From Streptomyces bungoensis (GTDB taxonomy: Bacteria; Actinomycetota; Actinomycetes; Streptomycetales; Streptomycetaceae): a stretch of 64,000 bases of DNA. Numbering within the stretch: position 1 is the first letter of the stretch; the number at the start of each line of letters is the position of its first letter. The translations under genes and the position numbers were made by a program. Of the stretch, positions 8,091-16,190 are shown one piece after another. The stretch spans positions 1-64,000 of the forward strand of contig NZ_KQ948860.1 in the NCBI RefSeq assembly GCF_001514215.1. Direction: 5' to 3'. The notes beneath the pieces were generated by a model, which was given only the letters and a program-made list of their open reading frames with translations, searched no databases and had not been told where the DNA came from.

Positions 8091-8849
8091 TCACTTCACG
8101 GCGAGCAGCAGGGTGTCCGACGGCGAGCACCACACGGGCCGCGCCTCCCCGAACCCGTGCGCGCGCAGGGTGGCCGCGTGCCACGCCGGGGAGGGCATGT
8201 CGCCGTCGGCGTGCTCGCCGTAGATCTCGAAGCGGCGGGCGGTGGGCCCGGCGAGGGCGGGGTCCTGTGCCGCCAGCTGCCACCAGGCGGACCAGTCCGG
8301 GGCGCCGTCCCGGCCGGCCTGATCCATGCGCGCGTGCCGCTGGGCCCGCTCGGCCGCGTTGATCCGGGGCGTGCTGTCGTCGATCATGTGGTCCGCGTTC
8401 AGGAAGACGCCGCCGTCGCGGACCAGCTCCGCGATCCGACCGTAGAGGGCCGCGAGGGGTTCGCTGTGCAGCCAGTGCAGGGCCGTGGCGGTCAGGACCG
8501 CGTCGTAGGAGTCGTACGGCAGCGCCGCCGGCCAGTCCGGGTCCCGGAGGTCGGCGGTGACGAGGGTGACGCGGTCGTCGCCCGCGAAGGTGCCGCCGGC
8601 GATGGCGAGCAGGGCCGGGTCGAGGTCGACGCCGGTGCTGGTGGCCCCGGGGAACCGCCGCAGCAGCCGGGCCGTGATGCTGCCGGTGCCGCAGGCGAGG
8701 TCGAGCACGCGCGGTGCCGGGCCGGCGAACGCCTCGACCATGTCGAGCATGATCCGGAACCGCTCCTCGCGGTCCGGCATGTACCACTCCTGCTGCCGGT
8801 CCCAGCTCTCCTGCCAGGCAGCCCAGTCGGTTCCGGTACCGGTGGTCAT
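8091..8849 (-). CDS. Class I SAM-dependent methyltransferase
   Basis: A 252-residue methyltransferase of the Methyltransf_25 type. Motif I is VLDLACGTGSITARLL (residues ~48-63), the acidic motif II is TGVDLDPALLAIA, and motif post-I is VTADLRDPDW. The N-terminal Trp/Gln-rich helix is shared with small-molecule methyltransferases. The ATG at 8849 follows GAGGGGAG. Single gene between a convergent transporter operon and a divergent regulator. Substrate unknown. Confidence 0.85.
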   Translation of the reverse strand: MTTGTGTDWAAWQESWDRQQEWYMPDREERFRIMLDMVEAFAGPAPRVLDLACGTGSITARLLRRFPGATSTGVDLDPALLAIAGGTFAGDDRVTLVTADLRDPDWPAALPYDSYDAVLTATALHWLHSEPLAALYGRIAELVRDGGVFLNADHMIDDSTPRINAAERAQRHARMDQAGRDGAPDWSAWWQLAAQDPALAGPTARRFEIYGEHADGDMPSPAWHAATLRAHGFGEARPVWCSPSDTLLLAVK

Positions 8850-8949
8850 GGAAACCCCGTCTCCCCTCGCCCGCGTAATACCCTGGAAGCACGACCGGCT
8901 GTTACCCGACCGCAGACACGACCATAGAGCGCCTCGGTAAGGACTACAA

Positions 8950-9579
8950 GTGGAACTGGCCTATTACTCGGATTACGCCGTCCGTCTCGTCAACAGCGAG
9001 GAGCCGGCCCGGGGCAAGGACAACCTGACCTCGGTCGAGGCCGTCCGCGACCTCTTCGGCGCCAACGCGTCGGCGGCCCGCCGCGCCACCGACGCCGACG
9101 TCACGCGCTTCCGCTCGGTCCGGGCCCGGCTGCGCGCGGTCTTCGAGGCGGCCGACCTGGGCGACGAGACCCTGGCCGTCGACCTGCTGAACTCGCTCCT
9201 GCTGGAGTTCCCGGTCAGCCCGCAGATCTCCGGGCACGACTTCCGCGACGAGGACGGCCGCCCCCTGTGGCACATGCACCTGGCCGACCACCCGTCCAAC
9301 GCCACCGCGGGCTACGCGGCCATCGCGGCGATGGGCCTGGCCTTCCACCTCACCGAGTACGGCGTCGACCGCCTCGGCCTGTGCCAGGCGGCCCCCTGCC
9401 GCAACGCCTACCTGGACACCTCCACCAACCGCTCCCGGCGCTACTGCTCCGACCGCTGCGCCACCCGCGCCAACGTGGCCGCCTACCGGGCCCGCAAGCG
9501 CCTGGAGGCCGACCGGTCGGTGAGCAGCGGCCTGGCGGCGGAGAACGCCCAGCGCGCGAGCGCCAGCGGCGAACGCTGA
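8950..9579 (+). CDS. CGNR zinc finger / ABATE domain protein
   Basis: A 209-residue protein with an N-terminal ABATE domain (residues ~1-150) and a C-terminal CGNR-type zinc finger: CQAAPC at ~150, then RRYCSDRCATRANVAAYRAR. CGNR fingers bind DNA and members are presumed transcription regulators with an N-terminal ligand-sensing domain. The start is GTG at 8950 with TAAGGA 7 nt upstream. Its 3' end overlaps the convergent sodX by 97 bp. Confidence 0.85.
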   Translation: MELAYYSDYAVRLVNSEEPARGKDNLTSVEAVRDLFGANASAARRATDADVTRFRSVRARLRAVFEAADLGDETLAVDLLNSLLLEFPVSPQISGHDFRDEDGRPLWHMHLADHPSNATAGYAAIAAMGLAFHLTEYGVDRLGLCQAAPCRNAYLDTSTNRSRRYCSDRCATRANVAAYRARKRLEADRSVSSGLAAENAQRASASGER

Positions 9580-9917
9580 CCGGCCTTGAGCGGCCGGTAC
9601 CGCGCCAGCGCCCTGCCGAGGATCAGCTCGTCGGGCACGACCCCGTAGTCGGTGCTGTCGCCGCCCGCGTACGCGTTGTCCCCGAGCACCCACCAGCCGC
9701 CCTCGCGCCGCTCCGCGGCCCGCTTGACGACCAGCAGGTCCTGCTGGAAGGGGTGGCGCAGGACGACGACGTCACCGGGCCGGACGACACCCCCGTACCG
9801 CACCAGCAGCCGGTCCCCGTGGTGCAGGGTGGGAACCATCGACGGCCCCGTCACCTCCGCCAGCCCGAAAGGCGCCGCGGCCCTCCCCCGCTCGGTGTCC
9901 TGCGACAGCTCCGGCAT
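9483..9917 (-). CDS. sodX: Nickel superoxide dismutase maturation protease (S26 signal-peptidase-like)
   Basis: A 144-residue member of the signal-peptidase I-like family that removes the N-terminal leader of Ni-SOD. The catalytic serine is in VTGPSMVPTL and the general-base lysine in LLVVKRAAER; GGWWVLGDNAYAGGDSTDYG is the conserved box preceding substrate release. Unlike secretory signal peptidases it has no N-terminal membrane anchor, as expected for a cytoplasmic processing enzyme. I start at the ATG at 9917, which has GGAGG 8 nt upstream; an in-frame GTG at 9962 lacks a ribosome site. It is divergent from sodN, its substrate gene. Confidence 0.9.
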   Translation of the reverse strand: MPELSQDTERGRAAAPFGLAEVTGPSMVPTLHHGDRLLVRYGGVVRPGDVVVLRHPFQQDLLVVKRAAERREGGWWVLGDNAYAGGDSTDYGVVPDELILGRALARYRPLKAGQRSPLALARWAFSAARPLLTDRSASRRLRAR

Positions 9918-10010
9918 CCCCGGCACCTCCCCGGTCCGTTCCTCCACCAGTCTCAGTCTCACCCTGGACTTTTGTCCTAAGCCCTAGGGGGCACTCGAGA
10001 AATCGCCTCT

Positions 10011-10035
10011 CTCAGGGAGTAATGTCGCACCTGAG
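10011..10035 (+). promoter_or_regulatory. Hairpin in the sodN leader
   Basis: CTCAGG (10011-10016) can pair with CCTGAG (10030-10035) around a 13-nt loop, 28 nt before the sodN ATG. In S. coelicolor the 5' region of sodN mRNA is the target of s-SodF, an sRNA derived from the sodF 3' UTR (established knowledge). Whether this hairpin takes part is inference. Confidence 0.35.
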
Positions 10036-10062
10036 AAGACGATCACGAGGAAGGAATGCTCC

Positions 10063-10458
10063 ATGCTTTCCCGCCTGTTTGCCCCCAAGGTCAAGGTCAG
10101 CGCCCACTGCGACCTGCCCTGCGGCGTGTACGACCCGGCCCAGGCCCGCATCGAGGCGGAGTCGGTCAAGGCCATCCAGGAGAAGATGGCCGGCAACGAC
10201 GACCCCCACTACCAGGCGCGTGCCACCGTCATCAAGGAGCAGCGCGCGGAGCTCGCCAAGCACCACGTCTCCGTGCTCTGGAGCGACTACTTCAAGCCCC
10301 CGCACTTCGAGAAGTACCCGGAGCTGCACCAGCTGGTGAACGACACCCTGAAGGCCCTGTCGGCCGCCAAGGCGTCCACCGACCCGGCGACGGGCCAGAA
10401 GGCGCTGGACCACATCGCCCAGATCGACAAGATCTTCTGGGAGACCAAGAAGGCCTGA
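10063..10458 (+). CDS. sodN: Nickel-containing superoxide dismutase
   Basis: Full-length 131-residue Ni-SOD. Residues 1-14 are the leader; cleavage before His15 exposes the nickel hook HCDLPCGVY, in which the new N-terminal His, Cys2 and Cys6 of the mature chain ligate Ni. The remaining ~108 residues form the four-helix bundle that assembles into a hexamer, dismutating superoxide in the cytoplasm. GAGGAAGGAA lies just upstream of the ATG. It is divergent from sodX. In S. coelicolor sodN is expressed when nickel is sufficient, opposite to Nur-repressed sodF. Confidence 0.97.
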   Translation: MLSRLFAPKVKVSAHCDLPCGVYDPAQARIEAESVKAIQEKMAGNDDPHYQARATVIKEQRAELAKHHVSVLWSDYFKPPHFEKYPELHQLVNDTLKALSAAKASTDPATGQKALDHIAQIDKIFWETKKA

Positions 10459-10517
10459 TCCCCCTGGGACCACTGCGCCCTTCGACCTGTGATCTTCCTG
10501 ATCGCAGCGTCTCCCTT

Positions 10518-10588
10518 CCGCACCCGGTTTCCCGGGCCGCCGCCCACGGCGCCCCGAGGGACCGGGTGCGGTGCCGTGTGACGGCACC
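10518..10588. terminator. Terminator structures between convergent sodN and DUF6204 gene
   Basis: Two inverted repeats: an 11-bp stem (10518-10528 with 10561-10571) enclosing a 32-nt loop that itself can fold, and a compact 8-bp stem GGTGCCGT/ACGGCACC (10570-10577 with 10581-10588) with a 3-nt loop. The compact one ends 19 bp from the DUF6204 stop. Confidence 0.6.
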
Positions 10589-10606
10589 GGCCGGGGCGCG
10601 GGCCGG

Positions 10607-10966
10607 TCAGGTCGCCTTCCGGGCCGCTTCGCGGCGCTGCCGCTTGCCCAGGGGTGCCTGGGAGAGGTCCTCGGCCTGCGACCTGAGGTTCTTGTAGCCG
10701 TAGCCGTGCCCGTCCAGCCACGCCTTCGCCGCCTCCTCCGCCCGTCCGGTGGCCTCGAGGATGTCCTCCTCGGCCTCCCCGGAGTCCAGGAAGCGGAAGG
10801 TGAAGGCGGACCGGGCGGCGAGGTCGTAGCTGAGGTGCCCCTCGGGGGTGAACGCCGCGCGCAGCACGTCGTGGTCCGCGGCGCGGGCCAGCAACTCGGC
10901 CCGCTGCCCTGCGTCGAGACCGTCGAAGACACCGCGCACGGTGACACGGAAGGTACGCGTACTCAT
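10607..10966 (-). CDS. DUF6204 family hypothetical protein
   Basis: A 119-residue soluble protein of a Streptomyces-restricted family, with an alpha/beta start (TFRVTVRGVFDGL), a central TEG-like beta region (HLSYDLAARSAFTFRF) and a basic C-terminus. No catalytic motif. TAGGGT lies 6 nt upstream of the ATG, suggesting a leaderless transcript. Function unknown; it lies between sodN and an AraC-type regulator without obvious operon partners. Confidence 0.7.
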   Translation of the reverse strand: MSTRTFRVTVRGVFDGLDAGQRAELLARAADHDVLRAAFTPEGHLSYDLAARSAFTFRFLDSGEAEEDILEATGRAEEAAKAWLDGHGYGYKNLRSQAEDLSQAPLGKRQRREAARKAT

Positions 10967-11055
10967 GGCGCGACCCTAGACAGCGCGGCGGGCCTGTCTC
11001 CACCGGGTTTCCGGCGGCCGCCCCCGTTGTCCGCGGCGCGTGCCAAGCTGGGGGC

Positions 11056-11454
11056 GTGACCCTGGAGGACCTCAGACGGCTGCGGCGGGTGCGCGACCGC
11101 ATGGACCGCGAGTACGCCGAGCCGCTCGACATGGCCGAGCTGGCCCGGGGCGCGCACATGTCGCCCGGGCACTTCCAGCGCAGCTTCCGCAAGGCGTTCG
11201 GGGAGACCCCCTACAGCTATCTGATGACCCGGCGCGTGGAGCGGGCCAAGGCCCTGCTGCGCCGGGGCGATCTCACGGTGACCGAGGTGTGCCTCGCCGT
11301 CGGCTGCACCTCCCTCGGCTCCTTCAGCTCCCGTTTCACCGAACTGGTCGGGGAGACGCCGAGCGCCTACCGCGCCCGCTCGCACGAGGCGAGTGCGGTG
11401 ATCCCGTCCTGCGTGGTCCGCACCTTCACCCGGCCGCGCCGCCGGCCCTGGTGA
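11056..11454 (+). CDS. AraC family transcriptional regulator, HTH domain only
   Basis: A 132-residue protein consisting essentially of the two helix-turn-helix motifs of the AraC family: MAELARGAHMSPGHFQRSFR and the second, TVTEVCLAVGCTSLGSFSSR, followed by the conserved GETPSAYRAR. No ligand-binding domain. GTG start at 11056 with CAAGCT 6 nt upstream. The next gene, a glyoxalase-fold protein 44 bp downstream, is a frequent partner of such stand-alone AraC regulators and a likely target. Confidence 0.88.
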   Translation: MTLEDLRRLRRVRDRMDREYAEPLDMAELARGAHMSPGHFQRSFRKAFGETPYSYLMTRRVERAKALLRRGDLTVTEVCLAVGCTSLGSFSSRFTELVGETPSAYRARSHEASAVIPSCVVRTFTRPRRRPW

Positions 11455-11498
11455 GCGCCACCCGTGCGCGGCGGCGCCCGGCGGCCTAGCGTGACCCC

Positions 11499-11918
11499 AT
11501 GGACGTGCAACTCAAGCAGTGCTTCATCGCCGTGGACGACCACGACAAGGCGCTGGCCTTCTACTGCGACGTGCTCGGTCTCGAGATCCGCAACGACGTG
11601 GGGTTCGAGGGCATGCGGTGGGTCACCGTGGGTTCGCCGCGGCAGCCGGACGTGGAGATCGTGCTGGAGCCGCCCGGCGCGAACCCGGACGCCTCCCCCG
11701 CCGACCGGCAGGCGCTCGCCGAGCTGCTCGCCAAGGGCATGCTGCGCGGGGTCAACTTCACCACCGACGACTGCGACGCGCTGTACGAGCGGGTGCGGGA
11801 GGCCGGCGGCGACGTGCTCCAGGAGCCCACGGACCAGCCGTACGGCGTGCGCGACTGCGCCTTCCGGGACCCGGCCGGGAACATGCTGCGGTTCATGGAG
11901 CGGCCCCGGGACCGATGA
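11499..11918 (+). CDS. VOC (glyoxalase/bleomycin resistance) family protein
   Basis: A 139-residue vicinal-oxygen-chelate fold protein: CFIAVDDHDKALAFYCDVLG opens the first beta-alpha-beta module and CAFRDPAGNMLRFME closes the second with the usual metal-ligand glutamate position. TAGCGT (11487-11492) is 6 nt upstream of the ATG, consistent with a leaderless mRNA. Substrate is not predictable; the upstream AraC gene suggests an inducible detoxification unit (inference). Confidence 0.87.
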   Translation: MDVQLKQCFIAVDDHDKALAFYCDVLGLEIRNDVGFEGMRWVTVGSPRQPDVEIVLEPPGANPDASPADRQALAELLAKGMLRGVNFTTDDCDALYERVREAGGDVLQEPTDQPYGVRDCAFRDPAGNMLRFMERPRDR

Positions 11919-11960
11919 TTCCGCGGGCCTCGCGCGCCCGCGCCGCCTACGATCCACGTC

Positions 11961-12704
11961 GTGACACCGATCCGCTGGACCTACGCCTTCGTCGACCGCC
12001 CCGCCGCCCGCCTGGCCGAGGCCCAGGCCTTCTGGACGGCCGTCACGGGTACGGCGCCGTCCCCGGCGCGCGGCGAGCGGCGGGAGTTCGCGACGCTGCT
12101 GCCGGCCGGGGCGGACCCGTGCGTGAAGATGCAGGGGGTCCTCGACGGGTCCGGCGGCGCCCATCTCGACTTCCACGTCGAGGAGGTGGCGGCGTTCGTG
12201 CGGACGGCCCGCGGCCTCGGCGCCGGGCTGGCGGCCGACCACCGGGCGTGGGCCGTGCTGCGCTCGCCCGGTGGACAGGCGTTCTGCGTCGGGGCCTGGC
12301 AGGGCGAGGCCGTGCGCCCGCCCGTGGTCGACGGCTGCCGTCCGGACCAGGTGTGTCTGGACGTCCCGCCCTCGGTGTACGACGCGGAGACCGCCTTCTG
12401 GGCCGCGCTGACCGGCTGGGACCTGCTGTCCGGGTCCCTGCCGGAGTTCCGCGTGCTCAGGCCGCCGGCCGGTCAGCCGGTGCGGGTGCTGCTCCAGCGG
12501 CTCGGCGCCGAGGGCCCGGCCTCCGCCCACCTGGACCTGGCCTGCGCGGACGTCGAGGCGGCCCGTGCCCGGCACGAGCGGCTGGGCGCGGTCTTCGTCC
12601 GGCGGGGCACGCACTGGACGGTGATGCGCGACCCGGCCGGCGGCACGTACTGCCTGACCAGCCGGGACCCGGAGACGGGCGGTCTGCCGGCCGCCCGGAG
12701 GTGA
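11961..12704 (+). CDS. Two-domain VOC family protein
   Basis: A 247-residue protein made of two VOC modules (about residues 1-115 and 120-240), each ending in a DPAGG/SPGGQ-type turn. This duplicated layout is that of the glyoxalase-like family 6 proteins. The GTG start is set by TACGAT (11948-11953) ending 7 nt upstream, a leaderless arrangement. It lies 42 bp after another VOC gene and could be a separate transcript. Function unknown. Confidence 0.8.
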   Translation: MTPIRWTYAFVDRPAARLAEAQAFWTAVTGTAPSPARGERREFATLLPAGADPCVKMQGVLDGSGGAHLDFHVEEVAAFVRTARGLGAGLAADHRAWAVLRSPGGQAFCVGAWQGEAVRPPVVDGCRPDQVCLDVPPSVYDAETAFWAALTGWDLLSGSLPEFRVLRPPAGQPVRVLLQRLGAEGPASAHLDLACADVEAARARHERLGAVFVRRGTHWTVMRDPAGGTYCLTSRDPETGGLPAARR

Positions 12705-12717
12705 GGTCCCGGGGCTG

Positions 12718-13050
12718 TCACCCCCAGGGTTCGACCTCCACCACGGCGCCGACCGGCACGGGCCCGTAGACGTGCGGGAACTCCTCGCCGTCGGGCGGCA
12801 TGCCCTCCCACCTCACCGGTACCCCGAGCCGGACCGGGTCCACGACGAGCACGACCAGTTCGTCGGGTCCGTCGTAGTCGCCGTACAGCAGGGCCGCGAT
12901 ACGCGGGAGCTGCTCCCGGGTGGAGAAGTGGATGAAGCCCTCCTCCTGGAGGGTGCGGCCGCGGGTGGACACCTCGTAGGTGCCGGACACGCGCGCGGCC
13001 TCCCAGAGGGAGCGTTCGGTGATGTGCAGGATGCGCGGAAGCTTCGGCAT
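12718..13050 (-). CDS. DUF952 family protein
   Basis: A 110-residue DUF952 protein. The family core is visible: ILHITERSLWEAA, then EGFIHFSTREQLPRIA and LVVLVVDPVRL, ending with HVYGPVPVGAVVEV. The fold resembles ADP-ribosyltransferase-like proteins and family members are uncharacterised. TAGCGT lies 6 nt before the ATG on the minus strand. Convergent with the two-domain VOC gene (13-bp gap). Confidence 0.85.
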   Translation of the reverse strand: MPKLPRILHITERSLWEAARVSGTYEVSTRGRTLQEEGFIHFSTREQLPRIAALLYGDYDGPDELVVLVVDPVRLGVPVRWEGMPPDGEEFPHVYGPVPVGAVVEVEPWG

Positions 13051-13102
13051 GCGGCGACGCTACGGCCTCGGCGCGACCGCCCGCACCCCCGGTGCGCCGG
13101 GC

Positions 13103-13321
13103 TCAGGAGTGCTCGGTGGCGGATCCGCCGGAGCGTCTCGGCCGCTCGCCGCCAGCGGCGGGGGTCACGGGGCCGGCCTGCTCCGCCCGGGCCGGGCAAT
13201 CCGGGTTGCGGCACGGGCCGGCGCCCCACGTCGGCACCCATGCCCCCAGCGTCTTGTGCCGCCCGACCACCGTGTCGACGCGCTGTCCGCAGACGGGACA
13301 GACGTGGTCCTCGCTGTCCAT
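13103..13321 (-). CDS. Small zinc-ribbon hypothetical protein
   Basis: A 72-residue protein with CPVC (residues ~7-10) and CRNPDC (~36-41), which would make a four-cysteine zinc ribbon, followed by a basic, disordered tail. The ATG at 13321 is chosen because TACGCT lies 7 nt upstream and GGAGG is also nearby; upstream in-frame codons would extend into low-complexity Arg/Pro sequence. No further function can be assigned. Confidence 0.6.
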   Translation of the reverse strand: MDSEDHVCPVCGQRVDTVVGRHKTLGAWVPTWGAGPCRNPDCPARAEQAGPVTPAAGGERPRRSGGSATEHS

Positions 13322-13382
13322 GTCCTCCAGCGTAGGGCGGCCACGGGTTCCGCGCTGTCCGTACGTCCGCCTGATCCGTGGC

Positions 13383-13421
13383 GGCGGGCCCCGCACGCCG
13401 TGGGGATGTGCGGGGCCCGCC
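13383..13421 (-). terminator. Terminator of the encapsulin operon
   Basis: GGCGGGCCCCGCAC (13383-13396) pairs perfectly with 13408-13421 (14 bp, 11-nt loop), 84 bp beyond the polyprenyl synthase stop and 62 bp upstream of the next minus-strand gene. Confidence 0.7.
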
Positions 13422-13504
13422 CTGGCCGGAGCCGCCGGTGGCCGAGCGGGGTCAGGGACCGCCCGGCCCCGGTGGCTCCGGGGTCTCTCCCGCCGCGGCC
13501 CGTC

Positions 13505-14671
13505 TCAGCTGCGGCGCCGGGTCACGAACTCGGCCAGTGCCAGCAGGTCTCCGGCCGCCTCCGGCGCGGGCACGGCACGGGCCAGTTCCTGCATCGCCCG
13601 GGCCATCCGGTCCGCCGCCTCGGCCTGCGCCCATTCCCGGCCGCCGGCCCGCTCGACGGCCAGGGCCGTGCGCGCGATGCCCTCGGTGTCCCCGGCGACG
13701 TACGGCTTGCCGTACAGCTCGGCCAGCTCCGTGGCCGCCGGGGTGCCGGAGGCGAGAGCCGCCACCACCGGCAGGGACTTCTTGCGCGCCGCGAGATCGG
13801 CGCCGGCCGGCTTGCCGGTGCGCTGCGGGTCGCCCCATATGCCGATCACGTCGTCGATCAGCTGGAAGGCGAGCCCGGCCTGTCGGCCGAAGCCGTCCAG
13901 CGCGGCCACGTCCTCCTCCCCGGCGCCCGCGTACAGCGCGCCGAGGGCGCAGGCGCAGCCCAGCAGGGCGCCGGTCTTCGCCTCGGCCATGGCGAGCACC
14001 TCGTCGAGGGTGACCTCGTCGGGGGCGCGCCGTTCCAGGGCCGTGTCGGCGTGCTGCCCGGCGCACAGCTCGACGACGCAGTCGGCGAGCCGGGCCGCGG
14101 CCGGACCGGAGGCCGGGTGCTCGTCCTCGGCGAGCAGCCGCAGGGCCAGCGCCTGGAGGGCGTCCCCGGCGAGGATCGCGTCGGCGTCACCGAAGACGGT
14201 CCAGGCCGTGGGCCGGTGTCGGCGGGTGGTGTCGCGGTCCATCACGTCGTCGTGCAACAGCGTGAAGTTGTGGACCAGTTCGACCGCGGCGGCCGCCCGC
14301 ACGGCCGACGCCGCGGCCGCCGGTCCGCCGAGCGCCGACGCGGCCGCGAGGACGAGCGCGGGCCTTATCGCCTTGCCCGCGTTGCCGGCCGCCGGTGTGC
14401 CGTCCGCGCTCTGCCAGCCGAAGTGGTAGAGCGCGATCCGCCGCATCGGCCCGGGCAGCGACTCGACGGCGGCGCGCAGCCGGGGGTCGACGAGGGCCCG
14501 GGTGCGCTCCAGCAGCGCCGCCGCCTCCTGTCCGTCGGGCGGGCCGTCCCCGGTGCCGGTGGCCGGGCTCCGGCGATCACGCGGTCCGGGGACCGCGGGC
14601 TTCTCCGCCGCCCCGCCGGGCGGTGCCGCCCCGGGCGCACGCCGTGCTGTGCCCGTCATGAACTCGGTCAT
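13505..14671 (-). CDS. Polyprenyl diphosphate synthase, probable encapsulin cargo
   Basis: A 388-residue trans-isoprenyl diphosphate synthase. The first aspartate-rich motif is LLHDDVMDRD, the second QLIDDVIGIWGD; the conserved lysine/arginine region GNAGKAIRPAL lies before them. Residues ~1-65 form an Ala/Pro/Gly-rich, probably disordered N-terminus absent from ordinary short-chain synthases. Such tails load cargo into family 2 encapsulins. It is the second gene of an operon with the encapsulin shell gene (112-bp gap). Start: ATG at 14671 with GAGGGGGA upstream. Chain length (GGPP or other) cannot be read from sequence alone. Confidence 0.88.
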   Translation of the reverse strand: MTEFMTGTARRAPGAAPPGGAAEKPAVPGPRDRRSPATGTGDGPPDGQEAAALLERTRALVDPRLRAAVESLPGPMRRIALYHFGWQSADGTPAAGNAGKAIRPALVLAAASALGGPAAAASAVRAAAAVELVHNFTLLHDDVMDRDTTRRHRPTAWTVFGDADAILAGDALQALALRLLAEDEHPASGPAAARLADCVVELCAGQHADTALERRAPDEVTLDEVLAMAEAKTGALLGCACALGALYAGAGEEDVAALDGFGRQAGLAFQLIDDVIGIWGDPQRTGKPAGADLAARKKSLPVVAALASGTPAATELAELYGKPYVAGDTEGIARTALAVERAGGREWAQAEAADRMARAMQELARAVPAPEAAGDLLALAEFVTRRRS

Positions 14672-14783
14672 GGCTCCCCCTCGCACAGTCCGTGGACGGT
14701 GGCGTCCCCGCCACTGCCGGACGCACACCCCGAGGGCCTACCCGCTCCGCGGGGCGGGGACACGGCCGCGCGGGGCGCGGGCG

Positions 14784-16190
14784 TCACCTCCACCGGCCGA
14801 TCTCGACGTTCTCCAGCACGCCGAGCGCGTCGGGCACCAGGACGGCGGCCGAGTAGTACGCCGTCACCAGGTACTTGATGACGGCCTGTTCGTTGATGCC
14901 CATGAAGCGGACGGACAGGCTCGGCTCGATCTCGTCCGGGATGCCGGACTGCCTGAGGCCGACGACGCCCTGCTCGGCCTCGCCGGTGCGCATGGCGATG
15001 ATCGAGGTCGTCCGGGCCTCACTGACCGGGATCTTGTTGCACGGGTAGATGGGCACGCCCCGCCAGGTGGGGATGCGGTTGCCGGCGATGTCGATGGTCT
15101 CCGGGACCAGTCCGCGCTTGTTCAGCTCGCGCCCGAACGCGGCGATCGCGCGCGGGTGGGCGAGGAACAGCTTGGTGCCGCGCCGGCGGCTGAGCAGCTC
15201 GTCCATGTCGTCCGGACCGGGCACGCCGTCGTGGGGCTGGAGCCGCTGGTCGTACTCGCAGTTGTGCAGCAGCCCGAACTCCCGGTTGTTGACCAGCTCG
15301 TGCTCCTGGCGCTCCTTCAACGCCTCGACGGTGAGCCGCAGCTGCTGCTCGGTCTGGTTCATCGGCTGGTTGTACAGGTCGGCCACGCGCGAGTGGATGC
15401 GCAGCACGGTCTGGGCGATGCTCAGCTCGTACTCGCGCGGCCGGGGCTCGTAGTCGACGAAGGTGTGCGGGATGTCCGGCTCGCCGGAGTGGCCGGCCGC
15501 CAGCTCGACCTCCTTCTCGCCGTACTTGTTGGTCCGCTGCGCGGGGATCGAGCGCAGCCGCTCCAGGTGGGCGCGCAGCGAGTCGGAGCGCCCCGCGACC
15601 TGCTCGAAGTCCTGGCGGCTGAGGATCAGCACGGTGGCCGCGGTGTCCGCGCGGGCGGTGTACTCCCAGATGGCCTCCGGGTCCAGCAGGGCGTCCTCGC
15701 CGAAGTAGGCGCCGTCGGCGAGGACCCCGAGGACCGCGTCGTCGCCGTAGGGGCCCGTGCCGACCTTCTCCACCCTGCCGTGGGCCAGCAGGTAGACCCC
15801 TTCGGTGCGGCTGCCGAAGGAGGTGATGACCTCACCGGGCGCGAAGTCCCGCTGGCGGCAGCGCCGGGCCAGTTCGGCGAGCACCTCGTCGTCCTCGTAG
15901 GAGCGCAGCGCCGGCAGCTCGCCGAGTTCGGCGGGGATCACCTCGACCTGGTCCCCGGTCTTGACGAAGGTGATGCGCCCGTCGCCGACGGTGTAGGTCA
16001 GCCGCCGGTTCACCCGGTACGTGCCGCCCTGCAGGTCGACCCACGGCAGTGTGCGCAGCAGCCAGCGGGAGCTGATCTCCTGCATCTGGGGGACGGACTT
16101 GGTGGTGGTGGCCAGGTTCCGCGCTGCCGCCGTGCCGAGAGACTGCTGCGGCTTGCCCTGATCCGTGCGGACCTCTTCGCCTACCGACAT
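14784..16190 (-). CDS. eshB: Family 2B encapsulin shell protein with cyclic nucleotide-binding domain (EshB/EshA-like)
   Basis: A 468-residue protein of the EshA/EshB group. A Crp/Fnr-type cyclic nucleotide-binding domain (about residues 90-200; FAPGEVITSFGSRTEGVYLL, GAYFGEDALL) is inserted into an HK97-type encapsulin shell fold whose C-terminal part runs from about 230 to the end (NQTEQQLRLTVEALKERQEHEL, then GVPIYPCNKIPVS). Shells of this type self-assemble into nanocompartments. S. griseus EshA is linked to morphogenesis; the S. coelicolor paralogue next to a polyprenyl synthase is, as I recall, SCO5249. ATG at 16190, preceded by GGAGAGGG. The co-transcribed synthase is the likely cargo. 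Confidence 0.88.
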   Translation of the reverse strand: MSVGEEVRTDQGKPQQSLGTAAARNLATTTKSVPQMQEISSRWLLRTLPWVDLQGGTYRVNRRLTYTVGDGRITFVKTGDQVEVIPAELGELPALRSYEDDEVLAELARRCRQRDFAPGEVITSFGSRTEGVYLLAHGRVEKVGTGPYGDDAVLGVLADGAYFGEDALLDPEAIWEYTARADTAATVLILSRQDFEQVAGRSDSLRAHLERLRSIPAQRTNKYGEKEVELAAGHSGEPDIPHTFVDYEPRPREYELSIAQTVLRIHSRVADLYNQPMNQTEQQLRLTVEALKERQEHELVNNREFGLLHNCEYDQRLQPHDGVPGPDDMDELLSRRRGTKLFLAHPRAIAAFGRELNKRGLVPETIDIAGNRIPTWRGVPIYPCNKIPVSEARTTSIIAMRTGEAEQGVVGLRQSGIPDEIEPSLSVRFMGINEQAVIKYLVTAYYSAAVLVPDALGVLENVEIGRWR

